In this document: positions 28,679 to 37,870 of the stretch, piece by piece
Layout of the letters: each line of letters starts with the position of its first letter
How positions within the stretch are numbered: position 1 is the first letter of the stretch
Source of the DNA: Terrilactibacillus laevilacticus
Lineage (GTDB): Bacteria; Bacillota; Bacilli; Bacillales; Sporolactobacillaceae
Direction of reading: 5' to 3'
DNA: 64,000 bases
Assembly: GCF_006517395.1 (NCBI RefSeq)
Contig: NZ_VDCY01000001.1
Span: 124,001-188,000, forward strand
Made by a program: the position numbers and the translations under genes
Notes under the pieces: generated by a model
The model's input: the letters and a program-made list of their open reading frames with translations, nothing else
Told to the model about the DNA's origin: nothing
Database searches by the model: none

Positions 28679-28705
28679 TCGCTCCTTCAAAAATATTTCT
28701 TTCAA

Positions 28706-28827
28706 TGCGTGTTTAAAAAGGTGACAAATGAAAAAGGCTTACTGGCTAAGTACGCTGGCATCCTGCCATAACGACAGTACTAGCCCGTCCTGGGCGCGTC
28801 GGAGGCTAAGAGCGGCGCAAGAACCTC
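28706..28827 (+). mobile_element. MITE-like element, long variant, internally deleted, copy C
   Basis: The left end TGCGTGTTTAAAAAGG and the next 100 bases match the left half of copies D and F (GGCATCCTGC, GTCGGAGGC(T)AAGAGCGGCG). The right half is missing except for a final GAACCTC followed by TTATA. No matching left flank duplication remains. It lies against the prpE start region. Confidence 0.7.
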
Positions 28828-28890
28828 TTATACCTAACTATATCATGAATCAAAATATAGACATTTATAATAAAAGAATAAATTGGATTA

Positions 28891-28921
28891 AAAAAAGAAC
28901 ATCGCTATCGATGTTCTTTTT
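28891..28921. terminator. Terminator after the first FtsW/RodA gene
   Basis: AAAAAGAACATCG / CGATGTTCTTTTT, loop CTAT; symmetrical, so it can act in both directions. On the minus strand it follows the stop at 28984. Confidence 0.85.
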
Positions 28922-28983
28922 AAAAAGTTTTGTTAATGTATCAATTTATTGCTAATGGGTGGAAGTTTCACTTTATTAACAGT

Positions 28984-30153
28984 TTATGAAAACATATAGG
29001 TCCTTTTTCTAGCTTGAATACTAAGGATAAGTCCAATTGACATCAGACTGGTTAATAATGAACTACCTCCATAACTTAGAAAAGGAAGCGTGATCCCGGT
29101 AATCGGCATGACTTGTATGGTCATACCGATATTTTCAAATACTTGAAAGGTAAACATGCCGATGAATCCAGTAATCATATAGCTGCCAAGTGGATCATGA
29201 GTTAAAGAAGCGGCTCTAACCATGCGATAAATGAGGATAAAATATAAGCCGATGACTATGGATGCGCCAATGAATCCAAAACTCCCCGCGATCACAGAAA
29301 AGATAAAGTCAGTATGAGCCTCTGGAAAGAATACCGTTGGATCAAGCCCTTTATTAAACAACTGTCCTGTCCCTACGGCATTAAGTGAAGTAATGAGTTG
29401 GTAACCTTGGTCATTCGTATATTTATAAGGATCAAGCCAACCATAAAATCGTGCACTTTGGTGTTGTTTTAAAATTAAACCAATCAACGAAGGGAACTTA
29501 AACCAAGCAATAAAAAAAGCCGTTACTCCGACAACTAATGCGAGGATCATCGATAAAATGAACTGCCATCTAATCCCTGAGATAATAAAAATACAAAAGA
29601 TAATGGAAAACATAACCAGTGCTGTTCCCAAATCTGGCTGAGTGAGAACAAGTAAAAATGGGGGTCCAGCAACAAGCGCTAATTTCCCAAGTAATAAAAA
29701 ATCTTCATGAACCGTTTTTACGGCGTACGTCTCGTTATGATTAAAAATAACAGCACTCATCGAAATAATCATAAATAGTTTCATAAATTCAGACGGTTGG
29801 ATTTGACCAATTCCCGGGAATTGGTACCAACTCCATGCCCCTTTGATTGGGTGAACAAAGGGCACGGGTACATGTAGAAATTGAGCGACTGAAATCCCAA
29901 ATAGAAGAAAAAGGCCAAACCCATAAAAAAACCAGTGTAATTGCCTGAGACGGTCATAATCGAATAAAATAATAAGAAAAGCCATAATTCCACTGATGAC
30001 ATACCACTGAATCTGTTTATTAACAAAGTTGATATGACGAAGATTATAGTCTAAAGGGGCCTGATGAATAGCAATAAGACTTGTACAAAAAAGTAAGAAA
30101 ACGGTAAAAATGAGTGTGTAATCTAGTTTTGAGAAAATATTATCCTTATTCAT
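28984..30153 (-). CDS. FtsW/RodA/SpoVE-family (SEDS) protein, copy 1
   Basis: 389 aa with about ten transmembrane segments. SEDS motifs are visible: GAWSWYQFPGIGQIQPSEFMKL, QPDLGTALV, GSFGFIGA and the C-terminal GITLPFLSYGGSSLL. SEDS proteins polymerise peptidoglycan glycan strands from lipid II together with class B PBPs. By layout it is closest to RodA-type proteins. It lies head-to-tail with a second, visibly similar copy (30634-31806). No PBP gene is next to them. Confidence 0.88.
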   Translation of the reverse strand: MNKDNIFSKLDYTLIFTVFLLFCTSLIAIHQAPLDYNLRHINFVNKQIQWYVISGIMAFLIILFDYDRLRQLHWFFYGFGLFLLFGISVAQFLHVPVPFVHPIKGAWSWYQFPGIGQIQPSEFMKLFMIISMSAVIFNHNETYAVKTVHEDFLLLGKLALVAGPPFLLVLTQPDLGTALVMFSIIFCIFIISGIRWQFILSMILALVVGVTAFFIAWFKFPSLIGLILKQHQSARFYGWLDPYKYTNDQGYQLITSLNAVGTGQLFNKGLDPTVFFPEAHTDFIFSVIAGSFGFIGASIVIGLYFILIYRMVRAASLTHDPLGSYMITGFIGMFTFQVFENIGMTIQVMPITGITLPFLSYGGSSLLTSLMSIGLILSIQARKRTYMFS

Positions 30154-30633
30154 AAGCGAACTTCCTTTTTCTAAGTTGTAAAATTTTCTTTATTTTGATT
30201 GATATTTACAAATCACCACCACTTTAAAAGTAGCAATATAAAACATTCGTTTGCTGCGTTCGTTTTTTTGACCTTACTCGTTAAAATTCACTTATTTTAA
30301 ATTGTTTTCGGAAATATGGTTGGTATCAATTTATCTTGATGTAAAAAAATCTCTAAAGTTGTTTACCACCGGAGAAAGTCTAACATTTACTCATTCATTT
30401 AGTCGTTATCTCCCACTTAAATGTTATAAGATGAGATTTTAAATGGGTATCTCTATTTTTTAAGATAAAAAACTTCCATAGGTATAAAATGGGAGTTTTC
30501 TGAACCTCTCATGATTAAAGTCAAAAGTGTTCTCGGCTATTACATAAAGTACAGCTAAATTATACTAGATACTTGAGTTCACGTGAAATAAAAAATTAAA
30601 CGAGCCACGAGAAGACCATTACTTGAGTCGTTC
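30154..30633. other. 480-base gap between the two SEDS genes
   Basis: No coding frame is credible. It holds one copy of a 50-base repeat (30499-30549) also found before the LuxR-type gene near 48850, and A/T-rich sequence that should carry the copy-1 promoter. I cannot assign -35/-10 boxes with confidence. Confidence 0.4.
30499..30549 (+). repeat. 50-base dispersed repeat, copy 1
   Basis: Runs TCTGAACCTCTCATGA...GTTCTCGGCTATTACATAAA. About 43 of 50 bases match the complement of 48846-48894. The core is an imperfect palindrome centred on AGTCA. Confidence 0.75.
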
Positions 30634-31806
30634 TTAATCAAACATGTATGTTCTTTTTCGAGATTGAATGCTGAGGATAATCCCAATTGCCATCATACTG
30701 GTGATAATTGAACTCCCTCCATAACTTAAAAACGGGAGGGTGATCCCAGTAATTGGCATTACCTGTATGGTCATTCCAATGTTCTCGAAAACTTGGAACA
30801 TGAACATGCCGATAAATCCAGTAATGATATAACTTCCAAAAGGATCATGACTCGTCATTGCTGCATGGACCATGCGATAAATTAAAATAAAATAAAGTCC
30901 AATAACAATGGAGGCACCGATAAATCCAAAACTACCTGCAATAACAGCAAAGATAAAGTCAGTATGACCCTCAGACATATTAACAGCTGATTTATCTAGA
31001 CCGAAGTTTAACATTTCTCCTGGCCCAATGGTGTGTAAGGATTGAATTAATTGAAACCCTTGCTCATTTGAGTATTTAACAGGATCTAACCAGCCATAAA
31101 AACGGGCTTTTTGGTGAGATTCTAAAACAAGATCAATTAGTGAAGGGAATTTAAACCATGATACAAAAAATAAAATGACTCCTGCCACGATAGTTGATAC
31201 CATCGCTAAGATGATTTGCCAACGTACGCCAGAAACTAAAACAATGCAAAAAATAATTGAAAACATAACAAGAGCTGTTCCAAGGTCAGGTTGTGCGAGA
31301 ACTAGGAAAAAAGGCGGTCCTGAAACAAGAGCCAGTTTTCCGAGCAGGATAAGATCATCATGAACAGTTTTAATAGCATCATTTTCATTGTGTTTAGAAA
31401 TAATAGTACTCATCGAAACAGTCATAAAGATTTTCATAAATTCAGATGGCTGCAAAGAGCCAATACCAGGTATTGCATACCAACTCAGAGCACCCATGGT
31501 ATCTTCCGGGTCTGCAACAAAAGGCACGGGTATATTAAGAAATTGTTTCAATGATAAACCAAGAAGTAATAGCATACAAAAACCATATAAGATCCAATGA
31601 ATTTGTTTGAGATAGTCATAATCGATTAACAAAAAAATCACAAAAACGATTAATCCAAAAAAATACCATCTGATTTGAGGGATAATAAAATTTTTTCCGC
31701 CGTCTGGTGCATAATATAGAGCCACTAGACTAATACAAAAAAACAGAAAAATAATAAAGATAATTGTATAATCAAGTTTTGAAAAAATGGATTGATTTTT
31801 GTTCAT
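30634..31806 (-). CDS. FtsW/RodA/SpoVE-family (SEDS) protein, copy 2
   Basis: 390 aa, the same family and topology as copy 1, with shared blocks almost throughout (IFSKLDYT, GALSWYAIPGIGSLQPSEFMK, QPDLGTALVMFSIIFCI, SFGFIGASIVIGLYFILIYRMV, MPITGITLPFLSYGGSS). They differ most in the loop near residues 245-275. The ATG follows AAAAAGGAAC. It clearly arose by tandem duplication; a division of labour (growth versus sporulation) is possible but not shown. Confidence 0.88.
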   Translation of the reverse strand: MNKNQSIFSKLDYTIIFIIFLFFCISLVALYYAPDGGKNFIIPQIRWYFFGLIVFVIFLLIDYDYLKQIHWILYGFCMLLLLGLSLKQFLNIPVPFVADPEDTMGALSWYAIPGIGSLQPSEFMKIFMTVSMSTIISKHNENDAIKTVHDDLILLGKLALVSGPPFFLVLAQPDLGTALVMFSIIFCIVLVSGVRWQIILAMVSTIVAGVILFFVSWFKFPSLIDLVLESHQKARFYGWLDPVKYSNEQGFQLIQSLHTIGPGEMLNFGLDKSAVNMSEGHTDFIFAVIAGSFGFIGASIVIGLYFILIYRMVHAAMTSHDPFGSYIITGFIGMFMFQVFENIGMTIQVMPITGITLPFLSYGGSSIITSMMAIGIILSIQSRKRTYMFD

Positions 31807-32104
31807 AAGACTGTTCCTTTTTACAAATAATAACTGGGTTCCATTTCATCATACCTTATGTTGAGTCAGTATGAAACGGAAATGTTTTAAAATAAGGGTC
31901 TTTTTAAATTTTGTTGCTTGTTATTAGATTGCCAAAACCAAATTATTATAGTCGCGGAATTACATAACAATAGAATATAATCGTCTTGTGGAACGTATAC
32001 CTTAAATTTCTGTATCTAACTAAGTCGGATGAGTGGACATTTTGTATTGGTTGAAAGATAATAAGAATTTCATTAGAATAGTAAAAAACATTTAGGAGGA
32101 AGGT

Positions 32105-33940
32105 ATGCATTCAACAGTTACTTCATTAGTCGTTGTATTACTCGCAGCGTTAGTTACCCCAATTTTATTAACAAAATTCAAGCTAAATATTATTCCAGTT
32201 GTTGTGGCAGAAATTATGGCAGGTTTAATTATAGGTGAAAGTGGATTTAATCTGGTTGACCATGGGGCTTGGATAGATACGCTATCCACTTTAGGATTTA
32301 TATTCCTCATGTTTTTAAGTGGAGTGGAAATTGACTTTTCAGTCTTCACCTCTAGTGGGAATAAAAAGAAAGGGAAAGATGGAAAATCTACACCTAATGG
32401 ATTAGTTATATCTAGTCTTGTTTTCCTAGCTATTCTGATCATTTCATTTATTATTTCTGTTATATTAACGCTATGTAATTTAACAAGCAATTATTTCTTC
32501 ATGACACTTGTTATATCGACCATCTCATTAGGCGTTGTTATGCCTACTCTAAAAGAAGCCAAATTGATGAAAACGTCAATTGGGCAAATCATCCTTTTAA
32601 TTACGGTCATTGCAGATCTCGTAACGATGGTTCTCTTATCCGTCTTTGTCTCATTCTATGATAAAAGCTCTGGCGGAATGGGTCTCCTATTGATACTCTT
32701 TGTCGTCGGTGTCGTTATTTACTTCATCGCTAAGACGCTACGCCATAGAACTTTTTTTGAATCTTTATCAAAAGGAACTGTGCAAATAGGAATGCGTGCC
32801 ATATTTGCTCTCATTATATTGCTTGTCGGTCTTTCCGAGACTGTCGGTGCTGAAAATATATTAGGCGCATTTCTAGCGGGAGTACTTGTATCTCTATTGT
32901 CCCCAAACAGAGAAATGGTTCAACAACTTGACTCATTTGGCTATGGATTTCTTATTCCGATTTTCTTCGTCATGATCGGAGTCGATTTAGATATTTGGAA
33001 ATTATTTAGCGATTTCACGGTTCTCCTTATAATTCCTATTTTATTTGTAGGTCTATTAGTGTCTAAATTGATTCCTACTTTAATTCTAAAGAAATGGTAT
33101 GATTGGCGTACCGTCATTGGATCAGGATTTTTACTGACATCCACCTTGTCTCTTGTCGTTGCTGCAGCTAAAGTCGGGGAACGTATTCACGTGATCGATA
33201 ATAAGATGTCATCGGCATTAATTCTACTTGCTGTTATTTCATGTATTATTACGCCTGTCGTATTTCGTAAGGTCTTTCCAAAAACAGCTGCAGATGAAAA
33301 ACAACGGATTGTCTTTATTGGTGCTAACCGAATAACGTTGCCGTTGTCTTTAGAAATGAATGAAGGTTCATTCGAAACAAAAATATACCATACTAAATTA
33401 CAAAAGTTAGAATCAAATGAGGCTGATACCTCATTTGATGTCATCGAATTAGATAATTACGATGAAACAACATTAGAAAAAGCAGGCTGTTTCACAGCTG
33501 ATATTCTTGTCGCTTCGACAGGGGTAGATGATACCAATGCCAAAATATGCAAAATGGCGAAGGATCGTGGCATTAATCGCATTGTTTCACGAATTGAAAG
33601 TCCTGAACTTATGAAAGAATTGCAAGACGAAGGCATTGATACTTTTTCGACTTATTTCTCTATAAAATCTGTTTTAAAAGCGATTATTCATTCTCCTGAT
33701 TTAGTCAAACTTCTAAACGAAAAAGACAATGGTCTCTATTCCATTAATGTAAATAATAGAGAAATCGTGGGGCCGACGTTACGTCGTCTACCATTCTTAG
33801 GAGATATTATTGTTGTAAGAATCTATAGAGGCAGAGATTCTATTCTTCCTCAGGGTGATACTCAAATAAGAGTCGGTGACCGATTAGTTGTTACTGGAAG
33901 TAAAGAACATGTCGATAAGCTTAGAGAACGGTTAGAATAA
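32105..33940 (+). CDS. yjbQ: CPA2-type monovalent cation:proton antiporter YjbQ
   Basis: 611 aa. A Na/H-exchanger membrane domain of about 12-13 segments (residues 1-385) is followed by an RCK/TrkA-N domain (residues 395-510, RIVFIGANRITLPLSLEM) and a TrkA-C domain (residues 525-610, LYSINVNNREIVGPTLRRLPFLGDIIVVRI..RVGDRLVVTGS). Such transporters exchange K+ or Na+ for protons, gated by nucleotides on the RCK part. AGGAGG lies 5-7 bases before the ATG. Confidence 0.93.
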   Translation: MHSTVTSLVVVLLAALVTPILLTKFKLNIIPVVVAEIMAGLIIGESGFNLVDHGAWIDTLSTLGFIFLMFLSGVEIDFSVFTSSGNKKKGKDGKSTPNGLVISSLVFLAILIISFIISVILTLCNLTSNYFFMTLVISTISLGVVMPTLKEAKLMKTSIGQIILLITVIADLVTMVLLSVFVSFYDKSSGGMGLLLILFVVGVVIYFIAKTLRHRTFFESLSKGTVQIGMRAIFALIILLVGLSETVGAENILGAFLAGVLVSLLSPNREMVQQLDSFGYGFLIPIFFVMIGVDLDIWKLFSDFTVLLIIPILFVGLLVSKLIPTLILKKWYDWRTVIGSGFLLTSTLSLVVAAAKVGERIHVIDNKMSSALILLAVISCIITPVVFRKVFPKTAADEKQRIVFIGANRITLPLSLEMNEGSFETKIYHTKLQKLESNEADTSFDVIELDNYDETTLEKAGCFTADILVASTGVDDTNAKICKMAKDRGINRIVSRIESPELMKELQDEGIDTFSTYFSIKSVLKAIIHSPDLVKLLNEKDNGLYSINVNNREIVGPTLRRLPFLGDIIVVRIYRGRDSILPQGDTQIRVGDRLVVTGSKEHVDKLRERLE

Positions 33941-33949
33941 AACTCGGAT

Positions 33950-33994
33950 AGGTAAATCACGTATCAGAAAACGATATCGTGATTTACCTTTTTT
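33950..33994 (+). terminator. Terminator after yjbQ
   Basis: AGGTAAATCACG / CGTGATTTACCT perfect 12-bp stem, 16-base loop, then TTTTTTC. Confidence 0.88.
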
Positions 33995-34055
33995 CTTTGA
34001 GAGACGAAAAAACTACATGGATAGCTAACATAGCCTATTAAATGCATATATGACG

Positions 34056-34086
34056 TTGGCAAATATCCAGACATTCATGATATAAT
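34056..34086 (+). promoter_or_regulatory. Candidate fabI promoter
   Basis: TTGGCA, 19-base spacer, perfect TATAAT. No clear FapR-type operator is seen nearby, although fabI is in the FapR regulon in B. subtilis. Confidence 0.5.
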
Positions 34087-34132
34087 TGATTTCAGATGAT
34101 AGATTTTATGAAAGATTTCGGGAGGTAAACAA

Positions 34133-34909
34133 ATGAATTTGTCTTTAGAAGGACGTACCATCGTCGTTATGGGGGTTGCCAATAAAAGAAGTATTGCATG
34201 GGGCATTGCACAAGCTCTTGACAAAGCTGGCGCAAGGCTCATTTTTACATACGCAACTGAACGATTTAAGGCAGGAATTGAAAAATTAGCAGAAACGCTA
34301 GAAAATAAAGATAGCTTATTCTATCCTTGTGATGTTACAAACGATGAAGAAATCAAATCCACTTTTACAGCCATTAAAGAAGATGTAGGAACGATCCATG
34401 GTTTAGCCCATTGTATCGCTTTTGCGAATAAAGAAGAGTTAGAAGGCGATTATTTAAATACGACACGCGATGGTTTCCTTTTAGCTCAAAATATTAGTTC
34501 TTATTCATTAACAGCTGTGGCCAAAGAAGCAAAAGAGTTGATGACTGAGGGCGGTAGTATTGTGACTATGACGTACCTTGGTGGAGAACGTGTTGTTCAA
34601 AACTACAACGTGATGGGAGTGGCTAAAGCCAGTTTGGATGCAAGTGTTCGCTACCTTGCTAGTGATCTTGGCAAACAAAATATTCGTGTGAATGCGATAT
34701 CTGCAGGTCCAATCCGTACATTATCAGCAAAAGGAATCTCTGACTTCAATAGTGTTGTTAAGGTTATTGAAGAACGTTCACCACTTCGTCGTACGATTAC
34801 AACTGAAGATGTTGGAAACACTGCTCTATTTTTAATGAGTCAACTTGCAAGTGGCATTACTGGAGAAATTATTCACGTGGATAGTGGGTATCACGTTATA
34901 GGTATCTAA
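34133..34909 (+). CDS. fabI: Enoyl-[acyl-carrier-protein] reductase FabI
   Basis: 258 aa SDR-type reductase that does the last step of each fatty acid elongation cycle. N-terminal cofactor motif VVMGVANKRSIAWGIA, catalytic Tyr158 and Lys165 (YNVMGVAK), and NAISAGPIRTLSAKGISDF substrate-loop block. Ribosome binding site GGGAGG is 7-9 bases before the ATG. Length is standard. Triclosan-type inhibitors act on this family. Confidence 0.97.
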   Translation: MNLSLEGRTIVVMGVANKRSIAWGIAQALDKAGARLIFTYATERFKAGIEKLAETLENKDSLFYPCDVTNDEEIKSTFTAIKEDVGTIHGLAHCIAFANKEELEGDYLNTTRDGFLLAQNISSYSLTAVAKEAKELMTEGGSIVTMTYLGGERVVQNYNVMGVAKASLDASVRYLASDLGKQNIRVNAISAGPIRTLSAKGISDFNSVVKVIEERSPLRRTITTEDVGNTALFLMSQLASGITGEIIHVDSGYHVIGI

Positions 34910-34921
34910 TATAAAAATAAT

Positions 34922-34953
34922 GAGCTGGCCAAATTGAAGGCCGGCTCTTTTTT
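34922..34953 (+). terminator. Terminator after fabI
   Basis: GAGCTGGCC / GGCCGGCTC (one G-T pair), 8-base loop, then TTTTTTAT. Confidence 0.9.
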
Positions 34954-35036
34954 ATGCTTTGTACACCTATATTCAACATTGTTGGACCAAAGGCCTGAAA
35001 TGACCGAAACTAGGATCAACTTAAACCCCTTGCAAG

Positions 35037-35130
35037 TTTTCTTTACACTTTAAGAAAGTGCAAAAATTTAAGGTATCGAGGCCTCTGTCTGCGCATTATA
35101 GGCCCTGCATTCGGTAAGTTTTCTTTATTT
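35037..35130. repeat. Degenerate repeat patch shared with 54235-54292
   Basis: GGCCTCTGTCTGCGCATTATAGGCCCTGCA...AAGTTTTCTTTA here aligns with GGCTTCTATCTCGCCTTATAGGCTCCGCA...AAGTTTTCTTTA at 54252-54292. AAGTTTTCTTTA is also present a second time at 35038-35049. The patch overlaps the last codons of the small gene at 35125. Confidence 0.5.
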
Positions 35131-35274
35131 TGGTCTCCAAGTGACTTTACCACAGGACCGACAACCTGAAATTTCTGGTTTATCAAAGAGAGACTTTTTC
35201 GTGGATTCCATTTTTTCCTTATAATTTTTGCGTTTGGCTTTCCGATATAGTTTTTTAACCTCTTGTTTGTTCAC
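35125..35274 (-). CDS. Small Lys-rich protein with CxxC pair (49 aa)
   Basis: GTG start, 49 codons: a very basic N-terminal half (NKQEVKKLYRKAKRKNYKEK) and a C-terminal GCRSCGKVTWRPK that looks like half of a zinc ribbon. GAGG lies 11 bases before the GTG. Too short for standard ORF calling. It may bind nucleic acid or dimerise around zinc; no family recognised. It lies downstream of the 35345 gene on the same strand (71-base gap), so it may share its transcript. Confidence 0.55.
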   Translation of the reverse strand: MNKQEVKKLYRKAKRKNYKEKMESTKKSLFDKPEISGCRSCGKVTWRPK

Positions 35275-35344
35275 TTTAAAATAAACCTCACTTTTTAAGA
35301 TGTTTTATTCATATTTAGTATATTCATAGTAGATGCTCTTCGTT

Positions 35345-36130
35345 TTAATCATCGTTCTTTTTTTGTGAGAAAGGATTAATTTGTACTTTTTTTGGATGTT
35401 CTTTTTTGAAAGGATTAAACGTGTTAGTTGTGATGGGTTCATGGTTCAAAGCTTGAAAAGAGTCAGAATTTAAATGATTGAAACGTTTTTTCTTAGGTTT
35501 CAGGGTTTGTTTAGCAGGAAAAATTGGCCACGAAAATTCAGGTTGTGTTTTATTGGGCTTTTGGTAGGCAGCCAATGAAGGATTTATTTTATTTAGTACG
35601 TGATCAACAAGAAAGGCATAGGAGTCTTGTTTGATATAGCGAAGGAAAGGTAAATGTTTCGATTGATGAAGTAAAATTAAATAGGATAACCACTCGCTAG
35701 CCAAATAAATAGACGGACAATGGAATGTAATATAAGGCATTTTACTTTGTTTAGGTATCCAAATTCCTTTATAAATAAAGCGGGATTGATTCACGTTAAG
35801 TTCATTAGAGGGTATGAGACAATATTTTCGATTAGAATCCTTAATGGTCATGAACGGCTCTGATGAGTCATGCTCATAGGATACAATAAAATCTATTTGG
35901 TGGTCTTTCGCATGATAAAGATCAATAGAGGTATGTTTTAAGAGGTGGCTCGCCTGTTGGATTAATTCTTGCTGATGAGTTTGAATGAAGAGACGTTTCC
36001 CCTTTAAAGCTCCTATTATTTTATTGTTATCGGTTAATTGAAGACCCCAATAGGGAAGAAGTTTAACTAATTGATCAAAGGCGGTCCTATGTAAAACTAA
36101 CGGTTGGTCATGAATATAAATCGTAGGCAT
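35345..36130 (-). CDS. Unknown protein at the cotO position
   Basis: 261 aa, no signal peptide. The first 190 residues look globular; the last 70 are Lys/Asn/Pro-rich with repeated NPF (TFNPFKKE, QINPFSQKK). The start at 36130 is chosen over 36166 because GTGGTGA lies 6 bases upstream. In B. subtilis the gene after fabI is cotO, a spore coat morphogenetic protein with a basic tail. The place and tail composition suggest a spore-surface role, but I do not recognise the sequence. Confidence 0.6.
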   Translation of the reverse strand: MPTIYIHDQPLVLHRTAFDQLVKLLPYWGLQLTDNNKIIGALKGKRLFIQTHQQELIQQASHLLKHTSIDLYHAKDHQIDFIVSYEHDSSEPFMTIKDSNRKYCLIPSNELNVNQSRFIYKGIWIPKQSKMPYITFHCPSIYLASEWLSYLILLHQSKHLPFLRYIKQDSYAFLVDHVLNKINPSLAAYQKPNKTQPEFSWPIFPAKQTLKPKKKRFNHLNSDSFQALNHEPITTNTFNPFKKEHPKKVQINPFSQKKNDD

Positions 36131-36353
36131 TTTTTCACCACTTTCATATTTTAATCTAGACATCATTTATTTTATATAAAAGGATTAAGGTATTACCGGG
36201 TAAATAAAGGTAAAACAAAACCTCTTATAATGGGCACTAGGGCAAATGATTAAAAATTGGGCTATCAGAAGTGTGCCAATATCTTGGTTATACCCATAGT
36301 ATGTAAGGAACCAACCAACAATGATAGTTGTTGATTAGAAAGGAAGGTATGAA

Positions 36354-37520
36354 ATGGGTAACAAACATAAACCAAGGCACCCTAAGGCTTCTGGCCTTCA
36401 AGATGAATGTATTCGTGTACCCAAAGTTTATGACTGGGTAACGGATAGTTTAACAGTGAAAAAGGAACTTAGATTTACAGATGAGCAATTAGAAGACATT
36501 AAATGTGCATTAGATGACCCTTCTCGCCGTCCGTTGCGTATCGTTGTTACAACTCCAACGGTACCTCCTTTATTTCCTATAAGTGGTAGTGATTCATCAT
36601 CTTTAAAAGATAAACATTTTTTCTGCGAACAAGTCGGAGATAAACGAGATGTAACGGTACCGATTAGTGGTGAATTTGTTGATGCTGAACTGGTTGACTT
36701 ACTATTCACGGCAAATGTGATCATTAAAGTTGTAGACCGCCATGGCGAGGTAGTCACTAAGATTAAAACTGATGTGACCGCTCTTGAGTCTTTTGTTCTT
36801 TGCTATCCTGATGGTACTGATTTATTCTGCCGTGTATCAAAAATCTTTTCAAAACTTTCCAGTGGATCACTCATATTGAATGCTCCTGGACCAAGTCGTG
36901 TGAAATTTGAAGTTACTTTCTGCGTAGATGTACAGGTCGAAGCTGAAGTGAAGTTAGAAGTTCTTGCGAAATTCTGTGCACCTCGTGGAAATGATATTGA
37001 GCCAATTGAAAATCCAGATGGAAATTGCCCACCAATTGAATTTCCAAAACAATGTCCAGATATTTTTCCTGGTAAACATTGTGAGGCAAAGGCGAAAGGT
37101 GAGGCAAGTGGTGAAACAGAATCAGATGCAACTGAAGAAGGCGTAGCAGGTATTCTCTTCGATATTTGTCCAGGAGGAAATCTCTCCAACAGTAAATTTG
37201 AATTTACATTTGATGATCGATCCCGCGAGGATGGACTAAAAAGTTTTAACTTCGTAGCGACCGAATTTGATCCCGATACTTTAGAATTGGTTGAAGTAAA
37301 AGGTGGGGTTAAACTTCTTGTTAGCGGTGAAGGAAAAACGGATCATGGCGATGAACTAGATTTCAATCTTGCTCTTCTTCAAAGTAAATACGGAGATAAA
37401 TTCCAAGTACAACTTATAAAAGAAAATTCTGGACGCAAAGTGTTTGATACAGGAGTTGTTGACGTAACAGAGGGAGCTATTGTCATTGATGATAGTGAAA
37501 CTGCAGATTTGTCTTTCTAA
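36354..37520 (+). CDS. Putative spore outer-layer (coat/exosporium) structural protein
   Basis: 388 aa. The N-terminus has ECIRVPKVYDWVTDSL, a motif I associate with Firmicute spore coat/exosporium proteins. Residues 70-230 are beta-rich with spaced cysteines (FFCEQ, VLCYP, LFCRV, TFCVD, KFCAP). A Cys-rich hinge at about 232-245 and a short Lys/Glu/Ser linker follow, then a second beta domain (residues 262-388). Cysteine spacing suggests disulfide cross-linking as in CotY/CotZ. It follows GAAAGGAAGG. A CATAGTATG at 36296-36304 is near the sigma-K -10 pattern. Function is inferred. Confidence 0.6.
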   Translation: MGNKHKPRHPKASGLQDECIRVPKVYDWVTDSLTVKKELRFTDEQLEDIKCALDDPSRRPLRIVVTTPTVPPLFPISGSDSSSLKDKHFFCEQVGDKRDVTVPISGEFVDAELVDLLFTANVIIKVVDRHGEVVTKIKTDVTALESFVLCYPDGTDLFCRVSKIFSKLSSGSLILNAPGPSRVKFEVTFCVDVQVEAEVKLEVLAKFCAPRGNDIEPIENPDGNCPPIEFPKQCPDIFPGKHCEAKAKGEASGETESDATEEGVAGILFDICPGGNLSNSKFEFTFDDRSREDGLKSFNFVATEFDPDTLELVEVKGGVKLLVSGEGKTDHGDELDFNLALLQSKYGDKFQVQLIKENSGRKVFDTGVVDVTEGAIVIDDSETADLSF

Positions 37521-37531
37521 TATTATTTACC

Positions 37532-37563
37532 GAGTGAGCCAATTATGAAGGCTCACTCTTCAG
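37532..37563 (+). terminator. Hairpin after the spore-layer gene
   Basis: GAGTGAGCC / GGCTCACTC perfect stem, loop AATTATGAA, but followed only by TTC; a weak terminator. A second stem follows at 37581. Confidence 0.6.
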
Positions 37564-37580
37564 GTTAAATCTTAAGTTTC

Positions 37581-37628
37581 GGTGCTGACTTTATACCTTT
37601 TAACTTTAAGAGGTTTTAGTCAGCATCT
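37581..37628 (+). terminator. Second terminator-like hairpin
   Basis: GGTGCTGACT / AGTCAGCATC 10-bp stem with a long 27-base loop, followed by TTTCATTTTTT. The rest of the gap to 37870 is A/T-rich with no clear promoter boxes. Confidence 0.65.
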
Positions 37629-37870
37629 TTCATTTTTTCCCGCATCAACAGATATTCCGCTTGTAACTAGAGGAAAAATCAAGATACTTAAACGATCACT
37701 TTTAATGACGCTTTCCCATGAGTGATTGTTCTCTATTTATTTGACTCTTTATCTAAAAATCTAAATGATTCATTATGATATGATCGTCGGTCATCTTGAA
37801 AGGGAATTAAGCATGTTTGGAGTAAATAGATCATATACTGTTCAAAGACCATGTTTGAGGGGGAAACGTC

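Noticed and set aside
28728-28955. 75-codon plus-strand frame
   Set aside because: It lies in the deleted MITE-like copy C and downstream sequence and has no homologous look.
34020-34130. FapR operator before fabI
   Set aside because: No sequence close to the known FapR palindrome could be found by eye.
36803-37189. 128-codon minus-strand frame
   Set aside because: Shadow of the spore-layer gene on the other strand; no ribosome binding site.
37640-37675. CCCGCATCAACAGATATTCCGC resembling the start of the 48666 element
   Set aside because: Similarity covers only about a dozen bases; not enough to call a repeat.
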